Shown piece after piece: positions 45,401 through 55,497 of a stretch of DNA of 64,000 bases (position 1 is the stretch's first letter; each line of letters begins with the position of its first letter). The position numbers and the translations under genes were made by a program. The stretch lies in contig BSWB01000004.1 of NCBI GenBank assembly GCA_033239125.1, positions 61,565,501 to 61,629,500 on the forward strand, given 5' to 3'. The stretch comes from Fagopyrum homotropicum. Taxonomy: Eukaryota; Streptophyta; Magnoliopsida; Caryophyllales; Polygonaceae. The notes beneath the pieces were generated by a model. That model ran no database searches, was not told where the DNA came from, and was given only the letters and a program-made list of their open reading frames with translations.

Positions 45401-47065
45401 TGTTCGCCTCGAAGCGTGCGTGTAATCAAGCTTTAAATTTATAAAACTAGAATCAAGCAAGCGAACCCGCAGTTTACAGATCGGCGTAGTAAAGCAAGAA
45501 TTCCAAAGTATCGAACTCAGGGATTTGGGGGGAACAAATTCAGTTCGCAATTCGTCGAGCAAGTAAATGTAATAAGCTTTGCAAATATTGGGAAAACAAC
45601 AACCCTAAAGATCCAGGTATCTAATTATGGTAATCGATTCAAGATATACTAAAGAATTAATGACAGAGTTAAGAGTTGCAAAGGTATGCTAAGGTAAAAT
45701 AATGTACGGTGAAGTTCCAGAACTTTATATGACTTATCTAAAGACACTCTCTATAAAGGTTGTTGAGGCTTCAGTATAGAATGGATCTATGAATAAGAAT
45801 TAATCTCAAATACCCAAACTTGTAACCCAAGGATCAAAACTAACTAAAACGATTAAGGTTGTGACACTGTAAATCGAAGTAGAGGGTGATGAGTCTCAAT
45901 ACTACCTAGAAAAGGGCAAGCCAAGACTAGATTAAAGCTAATCTTTAACTTTAGATCAAAGTAAAAGCAAGGTTCGTAAACTAGGATAAATCACGGGCAG
46001 ATCTTGAGTTCCACGGCCGTGGAAGCTCAAGAACAGACCGTGATCTTGGTTCGTCGACGAGATCTCTCTAAATCTCAAGGTCCAATCAATTTACGATCGA
46101 TCTATCATCATCTAAGCCACAATTATTAACCCTTCACCTTAGAATTGCTAAAGGGTTTTAGCCAATAACCATTGTCATGATATCACAAATCAATTTAAGA
46201 AGAATGAAAGATGAAAACCTTCGAAAACTCAAATATAACTCAAAATCAATCTCAAATCCAAAACACAAATCAGAGTATTCAATGGATTTGGAATAGAGCA
46301 CAAAACCTCACAAGATCAAAGGCAAGTATGAAGAACGGGATGTCAATCCGTCTTCAATAACAAAACCTAGGAAAGGGCGCAACTTCCGCCACACACGATC
46401 TTCGGAAATCCAAATTGCCGGCACTTCCACAGCGTTTCTCACGAAACCCTAAGGCTGACTTTCTCCAAACGAGGTCGTCCAAGCCTAAAGTGAGCTCTTC
46501 CCCAAAGCGATGATACCGAAAACTCTCTCCTCCCGCCTTTTTATAAGACGGGGAAAAATAACCGTACCGGCCCACTGCGTAAATGATGTGGCAATAATTG
46601 GTTCGTCAAAAGATCGCCTAAATCACGGTCACAAGGGATTCCACGACCGTGGTTTAGGGCGTGGAATTGGGTTACGGTCTCATATGACTTCCACGACCGT
46701 ACTTTAGGCCGTGTAACTCTCTGGAATGCTTCACGCTCATGATGCCAAGATCCACGGCCGTGGTTTAGGGCGTGGACTCTTCTACGGCCGTATTTTAGGG
46801 CGTGGAAGTGTAAATTGCTTGTGGTTTCCTTTGTGTCGTTCCATTCTTCATCCTAGCATGTGCTCAAATCCTCTCATATCTCTCTCAAATGGTCCGGTTT
46901 TAGCTCTTATTCACCTATAATCAACACAAAGCTAATGTAGACCTCCATATCGAAAATATAGATAAACTAGCTAACAAATGCTTCAATGCCTTATCAATAA
47001 ACACTATAATGAATGAAAAACAACTAGAAAAAGTGCCTAGAATATCGCAATATTTCATGCTAACA
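45401..47065 (-). repeat. 3' LTR of Athila-like element Z
   Basis: This 1665-bp LTR reads TGTTAGCATG...GCGAACA on the minus strand. The polypurine tract adjoins its right end, so it is the 3' LTR. It is the reverse-oriented relative of the solo LTR at 19007-20611. Perfect CCACGGCCGTGG palindromes lie at 46011-46022 and 46752-46763, with variants GACCGTGG/CCGTGG...GGGCGTGGA at 46620-46810. Left flank CCTAT may be half of the TSD. Confidence 0.85.
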
Positions 47066-47479
47066 AAATACCCCATACTTGCCACTTGCTTGTCCCCAAG
47101 CAAGGTCTTTTGAAAGCTTAGAACATAAGTTAGGATGAAATATGCATGCAAATTCAAAAACAAAACATCTTTTAGGTAAATGTGCTTCTAGTCAATAGAT
47201 CATTCTCAAACCTTGCTTCATTCACTCTTGAAACGCTTATATACATAACCAAAGAATGTAAAGGAAAGAAACATCATGAATTGATTAAACTTCAATGTAA
47301 ACATCATAACCTTCAAGCATTATCAAAATCAAGCATAAGAAACTTCAATTTAGATCACTAAGCCAAATAACATTCTTTTGATCTTAAGGACTTCCGAATA
47401 AGGTCTAGAATGCGGAAGGGAGGGAAAACTTATAAGGAATGTGGTGCATGAATCCGGGAAAGTGGACAACTAAAAACAC
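47066..47479 (-). other. Element Z polypurine tract and 3' interior
   Basis: Minus strand AAGTATGGGGTATTT (47066-47080) is the polypurine tract. Next comes a perfect 8-bp hairpin at 47085-47104, then about 375 bp of AT-rich noncoding spacer like that found after Athila env genes. It ends at 47480, where the 7594-bp array begins. The rest of element Z is not present. Confidence 0.75.
47085..47104 (-). other. Hairpin upstream of polypurine tract (8-bp stem, TCCC loop)
   Basis: Plus strand: CTTGCTTG (47085-47092), TCCC, CAAGCAAG (47097-47104), a perfect stem. The corresponding place in the 7594-bp unit (49945-49962) has stem AACATT/AATGTT around GTCCCT. The loop is kept while the stem sequence differs. 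Confidence 0.8.
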
Positions 47480-47761
47480 TTGATTGTTTGCTTTGCGTGA
47501 ATTGTGATCCTTGATTGATCACCAAAATCCAACTAAAAACACTTGAGATTTTCATTTCTTTATTTCCTCTTTTCTTTCAACCTTGATCATTACTAAACTC
47601 AATCACAAATCGAATCAATTTCACCTTAGTCTTTGTGTTCGACCTCGGAATACTAACCCTTCTACAAACGTCCCGTACACTGCGGGTTTCGCTAGGTAGT
47701 TAGGATTTAGTTCGAGTTATAAATTTAAAACACATTTGCGCATCACGATCTTAGCGTAACA
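47480..47761 (+). repeat. Truncated LTR tail, unit 1
   Basis: It matches 55074-55355 of the complete LTR and ends GCGTAACA. The left border joins element Z spacer. The 17-mer CAACTAAAAACACTTGA spans the border (47467-47483) and recurs 63 bp further inside the LTR (47530-47546), suggesting microhomology at the breakpoint. Confidence 0.88.
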
Positions 47762-47767
47762 AGTTTA

Positions 47768-47785
47768 GGGCGCCGTTGCCGGGGA
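47768..47785 (+). other. Primer binding site, tRNA-Asp type, unit 1
   Basis: GGGCGCCGTTGCCGGGGA matches the Athila-type site complementary to tRNA-Asp (TGGCGCC...) with one mismatch at its first base. It lies 6 bp after the LTR end. Confidence 0.85.
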
Positions 47786-47903
47786 CTAGGTCTAGATTGA
47801 GTCTATTTTGTGATTGTTTCTAGTGTAGATCTTTCTTGTTGCTTTTTATCTCTTTTTGGTTTGTGTCTTTGCTTTTCAGGACATCATCTCTCTCTTTAGG
47901 TGT

Positions 47904-49283
47904 ATGCGAAGATCTCGTGGCAAGGATTTAGCTCCATTCGATCCCGAACCGGAGAAAACCCTTCGATCTAGATCCAAGAACATCCGAAAGGAGAAAGAGA
48001 TGGCCGGAAGAAACCTCCAAGCTGAGTTGGATGAAGCCTTAGAGCAAATAAGGCTAAGAGATGAGCTTCTGGAGGAAGAAAGGAGACTTGCCAATGAGAG
48101 GCAAGAGGAAACTAGGAGGGAGATTGAGGAGATTAGGCAATCCCTTGTTCAAGGAGAGCTTAATCGCCGACAACCTCCACCTCCTCCACCACAACCGCAG
48201 CCGGCGGTAAATGTTAGGGTTGTTCCCATTGCTATTGAGGAGCCACAAACCCTAGGGAGACGTATGGATCCGGCACAAAGAGCACACCGACCGGGTGTGA
48301 ACTTAGGAGATCCCGCGACCCACAACTATGAGCTCCGCCCTCAAGTTCTACAAATGATCCGGCATAATCAATTTGGAGGGATGGAAGGAGAGTCTCCTCA
48401 TCAACACTTGATGAATTATGAGATCTTGATGGAGACTCTTAGACCGCCAAGATTGGAGAGCAACAACCATAAGCTTAGGGCTTTTTCCTTCTCTCTTAAG
48501 GATAAAGCCTTAGCTTGGTATCAATCTATTCCACAAGGGCGAGTTGGTACTTGGGAGGAGATGACAACCGAGTTTTTGACTAAGTTCTTCCCACCTTCCA
48601 AGACTACCGAGTTAAGAGGGAAGATCAATGCCTTCGTGATGAAGGACAGAGAGAGTTTATTCAAGTCTTGGGAGAGGTTCAAAGATCTTCTCCTTGATTG
48701 TCCACACCATGGCATACCGAAAATTGAGCTATTGGAGATCTACTTCAAGGGACTTGATGAAGATAGCCAATTCAAGCTCCAATCTCTTTCCGGTGGGACA
48801 TTTATGGAGAAACTTGTAGATGAAGCTTGGGAGTTTGTGGAGAAGCAAGCCCTAGTGATTGAGAAATACTCTCATAGGAAGAGTGAAGGAAGAAAGGCGG
48901 GAGCATATGAGGTGAGTGAAGTCACCATGAGCAATTTCAAGCTTGACGCCATCAACAATGAGTTGAAGTCCTTGAGGGAGTTATGTACTACAACTTTGAA
49001 GAACCAAGCAACTCCCCAAGTGCTTCCACAAGCCAACTTGTCTTCCATAGAGGAGGATGTGAATTATATGGGAAGGGGCAACTTCAACAATTACCAAGGC
49101 CCAAGGAGTTTCAACAACAACCGGCAATTCAACAATTACCGGCCCAACCACAACCACCCCGGATTTTTCGACTTTACTTTTGGAGTTATGGACAGCGGTG
49201 CACAAAAGCCGAAGCCTAGGAGATCGGCATTTCTCAATTTCGAGATGCCTCAAACCTTTGATGCACATACCATAATCCGTTAG
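47904..49283 (+). CDS. Athila-like Gag, unit 1 (459 aa)
   Basis: Structural capsid protein. The start at 47904 (MRRSRGKDLAPFDPEPEK) is chosen because element X gag begins at the same residues. The open frame extends 16 codons upstream, across a TTTAG that could be a splice acceptor. Residues ~30-80 form a charged coiled coil, followed by a PPPPPPQPQP tract near 90. RMDPAQRAHRPGVNLGDPATHNYELR precedes the retrotransposon gag domain at ~190-300 (SLKDKALAWYQSIP, TEFLTKFFPPSK, ELLEIYFKGLDEDSQF). There is no CCHC knuckle. After an NHNHPGF segment the sequence departs from the usual Athila Gag end and stops at DAHTIIR, so the C-terminus is probably rearranged. Confidence 0.88.
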   Translation: MRRSRGKDLAPFDPEPEKTLRSRSKNIRKEKEMAGRNLQAELDEALEQIRLRDELLEEERRLANERQEETRREIEEIRQSLVQGELNRRQPPPPPPQPQPAVNVRVVPIAIEEPQTLGRRMDPAQRAHRPGVNLGDPATHNYELRPQVLQMIRHNQFGGMEGESPHQHLMNYEILMETLRPPRLESNNHKLRAFSFSLKDKALAWYQSIPQGRVGTWEEMTTEFLTKFFPPSKTTELRGKINAFVMKDRESLFKSWERFKDLLLDCPHHGIPKIELLEIYFKGLDEDSQFKLQSLSGGTFMEKLVDEAWEFVEKQALVIEKYSHRKSEGRKAGAYEVSEVTMSNFKLDAINNELKSLRELCTTTLKNQATPQVLPQANLSSIEEDVNYMGRGNFNNYQGPRSFNNNRQFNNYRPNHNHPGFFDFTFGVMDSGAQKPKPRRSAFLNFEMPQTFDAHTIIR

Positions 49284-50050
49284 GAATATCGCTCAATCCG
49301 ACTTTGGCAAGACACAAACACCCGGCTATGTGAATGGTGCCGAGTTACTCATCGTCATGATTGACTTCCCCAAACCTATTATTTCTATTCTTTGAATGCA
49401 AACAATTGCTTTCATGGCCCTCCCACATCAAACATGCCAAAACATAACTCCTCCAAATTCCCGGATAGGTAAGGGAGGCAATTATTTCATTGATGGGCTA
49501 AATGAACAAAGAAAGGAAAAAGAAAGGTTGAATTGCCTTAATCATTTCATAAAGAAGTATAAGAACTTATCATGTGATTTCAACCTCGATTTCTCAATAT
49601 GATTTAGATAAAACTCTTCACATTATAAAACTTGCAAGAAAGGATAATCAACATATTCAATTCCTTTTCAATTCATTATTCGTTTAGGCATACAATTGTC
49701 ATCAAAAGCTCAATCCGCAAGTAGTAATTATCATAGAAATCATCTCAACTCTTAGAAGCACAAAACCTTTTAGAATTTTCAAAATTTTTCAATTTTTATG
49801 GGTTTTTCAAAAGCTTTTTCATGCAATGCAATAATGAAACGTGTGACAATGAAATGAAATATGCAAAGTGTTCTCGAATCAAGGCAAGCAAAGTGAGTAG
49901 AGTTATTACAAACGATAGTCACACCCCACCCCATACTTGAGACAAACATTGTCCCTAATGTTCAAAAAGAAATAAAGAAAAGAAAAAAAAGAAAAATGAA
50001 CTCACAAGACGGCGGTGGAGCGGCTAATACTGCATAGTCATGCCTAGTCA
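49284..50050. other. Junction spacer between forward gag and antisense env, unit 1
   Basis: The left part (to about 49600) has short forward ORFs that I do not recognise. The right part is AT-rich. On the minus strand 49924-49938 reads ATGGGGTGGGG, a polypurine tract, followed by TGTGACTATC, which could be the start of a lost antisense LTR. A hairpin AACATT-GTCCCT-AATGTT lies at 49945-49962. Protease, RT and RNase H are absent. The polarity switch from the forward to the antisense block is somewhere in this spacer. Confidence 0.6.
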
Positions 50051-51550
50051 TCATTGCGGTGGAGGCGGTGGTGGAAACGGGAAGAAGCTGGAGTCGAAGT
50101 TCCGCCCAAACTTCTGGCGGTAGATGTCCCTCATCATCCTATCATGCTCATCAGCTCGTACGTCCCTAGCATCCTGCCGGATCTCCAAATCTCCTACTCT
50201 CCTAGAAAGGTCGGTAGCCCAAACCGGCAGCTGCTCATACCACTCCGGTGCCTGGCTGTACCAAGCTGGTGCATCCTGTGGGGCCGGTGCTGATGGAGGT
50301 TGTGCATACCATGTGGGCGGAGCTCCCATGCACTCCGGCTGTGATGTATACCAAGTGGAAGGAGTCTCCATCCATGTAGGTCTCTCGCTCACACTAGCGC
50401 GGTGAGAGGAAGAACCGGACGGTCTAGAAGGACGGGGAGACTGTCTAGGGAGGTCGGGGAAGGTGTCCGGCTGATCCGGAAAGGTACCAAAATCCTGCTC
50501 CTCGCCCCCTCCTATATCATCATCATCAACAGCTGGAATCTCGTCTGGAATGTAAGGAGGTGCTACCAGCCTATTTGCATGTATAGCAGCAAATGTCTCC
50601 TTCCAATTATGGCGTCCAGCCATAATGGAATACTCGGGCAACCATGGAATGCCTCTACCTCCTCTATCCTCCCATGGCATGGCAGCGGTAGGTGGACCTC
50701 TATGCCTAGGAAAGATCAAACCTCTAGTCATGAGGCTCTAGAGACCCAACGGTCTCGTCGCTATCCTAGTACAGGCTGAGCAGTCAATCCCGAGCTTTGT
50801 AGCAATGTGGGTCACTATCCCATCATACCCAATGTTCCCGGCCCTCTTGTTCTTAAGCTTGATAATGGTGGAGGCTAAAAGGGTGGCACAGTCGGCGGGT
50901 CTACCATGAAGCATGGCGTAGAGGAGAAACAACTCATCGGTCTTAATTTTCTGCGAGGTCTCGGTCCTAGGAAATAGGCACTCGGAAAGGACCCTATGAG
51001 CTATCTTCAAGGCTAAGTGGTAGATGAGCTTAGCCTTGGTATCAGCCGGCTGCCAGCGGTCCTCGCTAGCGTATATCATGGCAATCTCCTCCCAAAAGTC
51101 CTTAGCGTATACACCGCTAGGGAAGCGACCATTGAAGGCCTCATGGAACCCAAAGAAGGCTCCGAACTGCTGGATGGAGAACTCATAGTCTGTCTCCATC
51201 AATCTAAAGGACACCGTCCTGTCCATATGGCTATGCTCGAAGGATATAACAAACTCCCTCGTGATCTCCTCATAAGCATCCGCTCTAATAGCGGAGAAGA
51301 CAATCAATCCGGCTCTATCCAAGAGCCAAGTCAAATCATTAACCACAATAAGTGGTTCTAACTCCTCTAGCAAGAGGTATCTAGGTCCAATGACCGGTCT
51401 CTTCTCGATCTTTACCAAAGCATCGAGGTAATTTGGATGAATGGTGGGGATCCTAGGGCGTGGGGGTGATGGTTCACTAGAAGGGTTATGAGAAGTGGGG
51501 GAACTCTCACCCTTTCTCTTATTTTTCTTTCCTGCACTTCGTGTAAACAT
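50051..51550 (-). pseudogene. Athila env-like ORF with one in-frame TAG, unit 1
   Basis: The reading frame starts MFTRSAGKKNKRKG (51548-51550). The first 270 codons carry the Athila ORF family pattern (ITREFVISFEHS, FRLMETDYEFSIQQFGAFFGF, FWEEIAMIY, DELFLLYAMLHGRPADCA). TAG at 50738-50740 stops it. The same frame then continues for about 228 codons with a basic-proline-tryptophan-rich tail (repeated WYTSQP, WYAQPP, WYSQAP) ending PPPPPPQ. I see no signal peptide or membrane helix, so envelope function is not shown. Upstream codons to 51643 are open but consist of the CCACGGCCGTGG palindrome, hence the later start. Confidence 0.8.
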
Positions 51551-52394
51551 TTTCCCCCAAAAACAGAAAAAATCACGGTCTGTTCTTCCTATTCCACGGC
51601 CGTGGAAATCCCAGAGACCGTGATTCGTCTCAAAAATGCCCAAATCTCAATCAAATCAACACCAATCTCAACAGAACCTGTCTTAATCTAATTCCTATCT
51701 CAATCCTATGCAAATGTTCCAAGTTCTTGCGGAAATTTAACCCAAATTGACAAAGGAGAGAAGAATAGTAAAAACCTAGGTTTTTGGATTTTTGAATCCA
51801 AATTCCGCTTTCTTGATGGATTGTTCACTTGTTTTGTTGATTGGATCTTGTAGATGAAGGAATTTGCTCCACTTTTGCACCAAGAATAGTTCGAAACGAT
51901 TACCGAACGAAGATTTGCGAGTTGGGGAGTAGTTTCGGCGTTTAGGGCGTGGAAAGAGGGGTATTTGTGAGGTTTTTGTGAAGAAAGGTGGTTTATATAG
52001 TGGCCGTAAAATTTTTTGAAAATCACGGTCACTCGGGGGTTTCCACGGCCGTGAAAATGTACGGAACCGTGGTTTTTGGTGATTTTTCTTAGTTTTTGAA
52101 GAATTACGGTAACTGTAGCCTCCACGACCGTGGTTTAGGGCGTGGAACTCTCTGTAATGTGCCAAAATCCAAGTTTCGTCAATTTCCTTCAACTTTTTCC
52201 TCTCTCTTGCCTTTTCCATTGCTCCTACATCCAAAAACACAACATACCGGAAGGTATCGAAGGCAAAACAAAACAAAACAAAAACGTCTGAACTAATCTA
52301 ATCTACGAATGACAAACAAAAACTTAAGTGCAATACCTTGGGTTGCCTCCCAAGAAGCGCTTGTTTAAGGTCCGTAGCTAGACCGTACTTGCAC
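51551..52394. promoter_or_regulatory. Integrase-env spacer with nested CCACGGCCGTGG palindromes, unit 1
   Basis: Noncoding. At 51571-51625 an outer inverted repeat AATCACGGTCT / AGACCGTGATT encloses TTCCACGGCCGTGGAA (51592-51607). Similar modules lie at 52022-52076 (AATCACGGTCA, CCACGGCCGTGA, ACCGTGGTTT) and 52104-52146 (CCACGACCGTGGTTTAGGGC). Position just upstream of env suggests a promoter or RNA-structure role. That role is inference. Confidence 0.6.
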
Positions 52395-53539
52395 TTATTC
52401 GAGTGCGGTAGGCGCGAACTCCTCAGCTTGGAGTTCTGGTGAGTACTTCTTGAGTCGTTGACCGTTCACCTTGAAGCTTCCGCCCTTTTCACCCCATACT
52501 TCAATTGCACCATGGGGAAAATACGTTTGATTAGATAAGGTCCGGTCCAACGAGATTTAAGCTCACTTGGGAAGAGACGAAGTCTTGAATTGAAGAGGAG
52601 AACTTGATCTCCTTCTTTGAGGTCTTTTGGAATGATATGCTTATCATGCCAACGCTTCGCTCTTTCTTTATAGATCTTGGCGTTTTCATAGGCGTTTAAG
52701 CGAAGTTCTTCAAGCTCGTTAAGGTCCAAGAGGGGCTTCTCGCCCGCTTCCTTTATGCTGAAGTTTAACCACTTTATTGCCCAATACGCCTTATGTTCCA
52801 ACTCTACCGGCAAGTGACAAAACTTCCCATACACAAGGTTGTATGGTGTCGTTCCTATGGGAGTCTTATATACAGTCCGGTATGCCCACCATGCATCATC
52901 TAGCTTCAAAGACCAATCCTTCCTTGTCCTCGAAACCGTGTTCTCTAGGATTCCTTTAATCTCCCGGTTTGAAATCTCCACTTGTCCACTCGTTTGTGGA
53001 TGGTAAGGGGTCGCGATCTTGTGAGTCACCCCATACTTAGCTAGTAGAGCTTCGAATCATCGGGCAATGAAGTGAGAGCCTCCATCACTAATGATAGTCC
53101 GTGGAGTCCCAAATCGTGGGAAAATGGTCTTATTAAAGAACTTAACCACAACCATGACATCATTAGTAGGAGAGGCAATCGCTTCAACCCATCTCGAAAC
53201 ATAATCTATAGCTAGAAGTATGTATTGGTTTCCACAAGATGATGGGAAAGGTCCCATGAAATCTACTTCCCAAACGTCAAAGATCTCTACCTCCTGAATG
53301 TTGTTAAGAGGCATTTCGTTTCTCCTAGATATATTCCCTGTTCTTTGACAAGCATCGCAGCAGGAAACAAAGGTTTGCTCATCTTTAAATAAAGTAGGCC
53401 AAAAGAATCCAAATTGCAATACCTTAGCGCTAGTCTTGTTCGAGATAGCGTGTCCTCCACAAGGTAGTGAATGACAATGACGGATGACGCTTTGCATCTC
53501 GTCTTCCGGCACACTTCGTTGAATGATGCCGTCACGACC
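52395..53539 (-). pseudogene. Athila-like integrase, antisense, N-terminally cut by LTR, unit 1
   Basis: Reading right to left it begins at GRDGIIQRSVPEDE directly beside the LTR. The zinc-binding region is HCHSLPCGGH...CCDACQRTG. The DDE core has DVWEVDFMGPF, TIISDGGSHF and YHPQTSGQVEISNREIK, all three acidic residues present. Breaks: TGA at 53057-53059 in frame and a frameshift near 52510, after which GGSFKVNGQRLKKY can be read to a TAA at 52395-52397. RNase H, RT and protease that should precede it are missing. Confidence 0.9.
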
Positions 53540-55355
53540 TGATAACACGATTTATGGATTAGTTTTAGGTTATCATTTAGATTGAATTCTCGCTCATTCA
53601 TGCATGTTTAACACTAGTTCGAGACGTTTTGCACTCAATTCATGTATTTTGCCGAGATAGACGTCTACACGGACTTGTGCGCATTTTGTAGGTATTTCGG
53701 GAGATTAGGAGCTAAAACGATGTGTTTGAGGATCGTTCATCTAGATGACACACCCTCGGACTCATTATGACACAAGCTAAAGGCTAAGGAGGACTCATAG
53801 AGCCTTGCCAACACAAGCCATGCACCAAATCACAGCTTAATGATCCAAGGCGAAGTTTCTGCACAGAATCACGGTTATCTGACACTCCACGGCCGTGGAA
53901 TCAACCGTGGATTTTGCCAGATTCTTGTGACAGTTGTGCCACGACTCTCATGGCCAGCTCATGCAAGTTTGTTATAAAAGTGGTCCTTCATGGGCTATGA
54001 GGGGCAGCTGGGAGTAGTTTGGAGCAGGTCATCCATTATCCATTTCTCTCTAACAAAATATATTCTCTCAAGAAGAAATTTTTCTAGGAAGGAAAGTGTC
54101 AAAGAGAAGAAGAAGAGTTCCATTGAAGAGGAGGAGAAGAACACACACCATAGTTTTCTTGTATTTCGGATTCTGTTTCTAGAATTGTAAGAACCATTTG
54201 AACCTTCCTTTGGAAGGATTGTAAGTCATTCTAATCCTATTTTCAGCTTGGTTTTGTTTTAAGTTCAATTGTTCAACTCTTTCCCTTCATTATCTTGCAA
54301 TGAATGTTATGATTTTATGTTTGTTTGTTTCGATTTTCATTATGAATGTTGTAGGCTAAATTGATGTGGTTCTAGGGTAAGGAAAGGATGGTTATGGCTA
54401 GGGCTATGATAGGACGGACTTAGATTTAGCTTTGGATGACTTTTGTTTATGAACGTAGTTGCTGTTAGAAATCACGGGTAGTTCTTGTCTGACCACGGCC
54501 GTGGTTTAGATAGAACAAATCGTGATTTTCCCTGGTTCGAAGGATCTTGCCTTAGATCTATAGAATGTTGAAATCCTAAGTGTTTGTTGAGTTTAACCTA
54601 CCCTAGGGTGACCTAGTGTAGTGACTAAGTTTTAGGAGAGACTTACCCGGTAATCCTTGCTCTTAGATTTTAAAGATAACAAACCTTAGGTAGTGGTGAG
54701 CCTAATAAGCCGCCATTGGATTAGATGTGCTAGGATAGTTGTTTAGGACTTCCCTTTCCAAGACTTACCCGGTAAGGATAGGTTAGACCCCAAATTAACA
54801 ATCCGGTTTGTGTAGAATTCCTATCCTTAGGTTCTTAGAGACTTACCCGGTAATGAGACCTTAGGAGTGGACTAGTTGGACCATGAGACCTACCCGGTAA
54901 TTGATCCCAAATTAGATACACTTAATCCCAACATATCATAGTTAATCCAAAGAATGAATAGATAACTTGAGTCCTATGTCATAACCGGAACTTCCAACCC
55001 CTAGAATCCGTCTTTTCTTTCTTTGATCATTATCTTGTTTAGCTTGTTTATTTGTGTTGACTCTTAGTTTAGTTTGATTGTTTGCTTTGCGTGAATTGTG
55101 ATCCTTGATTGATCACCAAAATCCAACTAAAAACACTTGAGATTTTCATTTCTTTATTTCCTCTTTTCTTTCAACCTTGATCATTACTAAACTCAATCAC
55201 AAATCGAATCAATTTCACCTTAGTCTTTGTGTTCGACCTCGGAATACTAACCCTTCTACAAACGTCCCGTACACTGCGGGTTTCGCTAGGTAGTTAGGAT
55301 TTAGTTCGAGTTATAAATTTAAAACACATTTGCGCATCACGATCTTAGCGTAACA
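53540..55355 (+). repeat. Complete LTR, 1816 bp, between units 1 and 2
   Basis: It runs from TGATAACACG to GCGTAACA. CCACGGCCGTGG palindromes lie at 53887-53898 and 54493-54504 (+348 and +954), each flanked by partial TCACGG/CCGTGA arms. Four GAGACTTACCCGGTAA-type 16-mers start at 54638, 54760, 54838 and 54885. The base before it belongs to antisense integrase, and no forward polypurine tract is present. This LTR therefore could not be reproduced by normal forward reverse transcription of the unit. Confidence 0.88.
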
Positions 55356-55361
55356 AGTTTA

Positions 55362-55379
55362 GGGCGCCGTTGCCGGGGA
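55362..55379 (+). other. Primer binding site, tRNA-Asp type, unit 2
   Basis: GGGCGCCGTTGCCGGGGA, identical to the unit 1 site. Confidence 0.85.
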
Positions 55380-55497
55380 CTAGGTCTAGATTGAGTCTAT
55401 TTTGTGATTGTTTCTAGTGTAGATCTTTCTTGTTGCTTTTTATCTCTTTTTGGTTTGTGTCTTTGCTTTTCAGGACATCATCTCTCTCTTTAGGTGT

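Noticed and set aside
46908..46917. TTCA followed by CCTAT, matching the CCTAT left of the element Z LTR, suggesting a shorter LTR with TSD
   Set aside because: LTR homology with other families continues to 47065, where TG/CA, a polypurine tract and a hairpin follow. The match is coincidental.
51551..51643. Upstream extension of the env-like ORF by 31 codons
   Set aside because: The extension is made of the palindromic motif and has no protein homology. The ATG at 51548-51550 starts a lysine-rich N-terminus typical of the family.
52096..52296. Short plus-strand ORF containing repeated HDRGLGRG-like peptides (also at 46510-46920)
   Set aside because: These peptides are translations of the CCACG-CCGTGG palindromes in LTR or spacer DNA. 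No start context or homology supports a gene.
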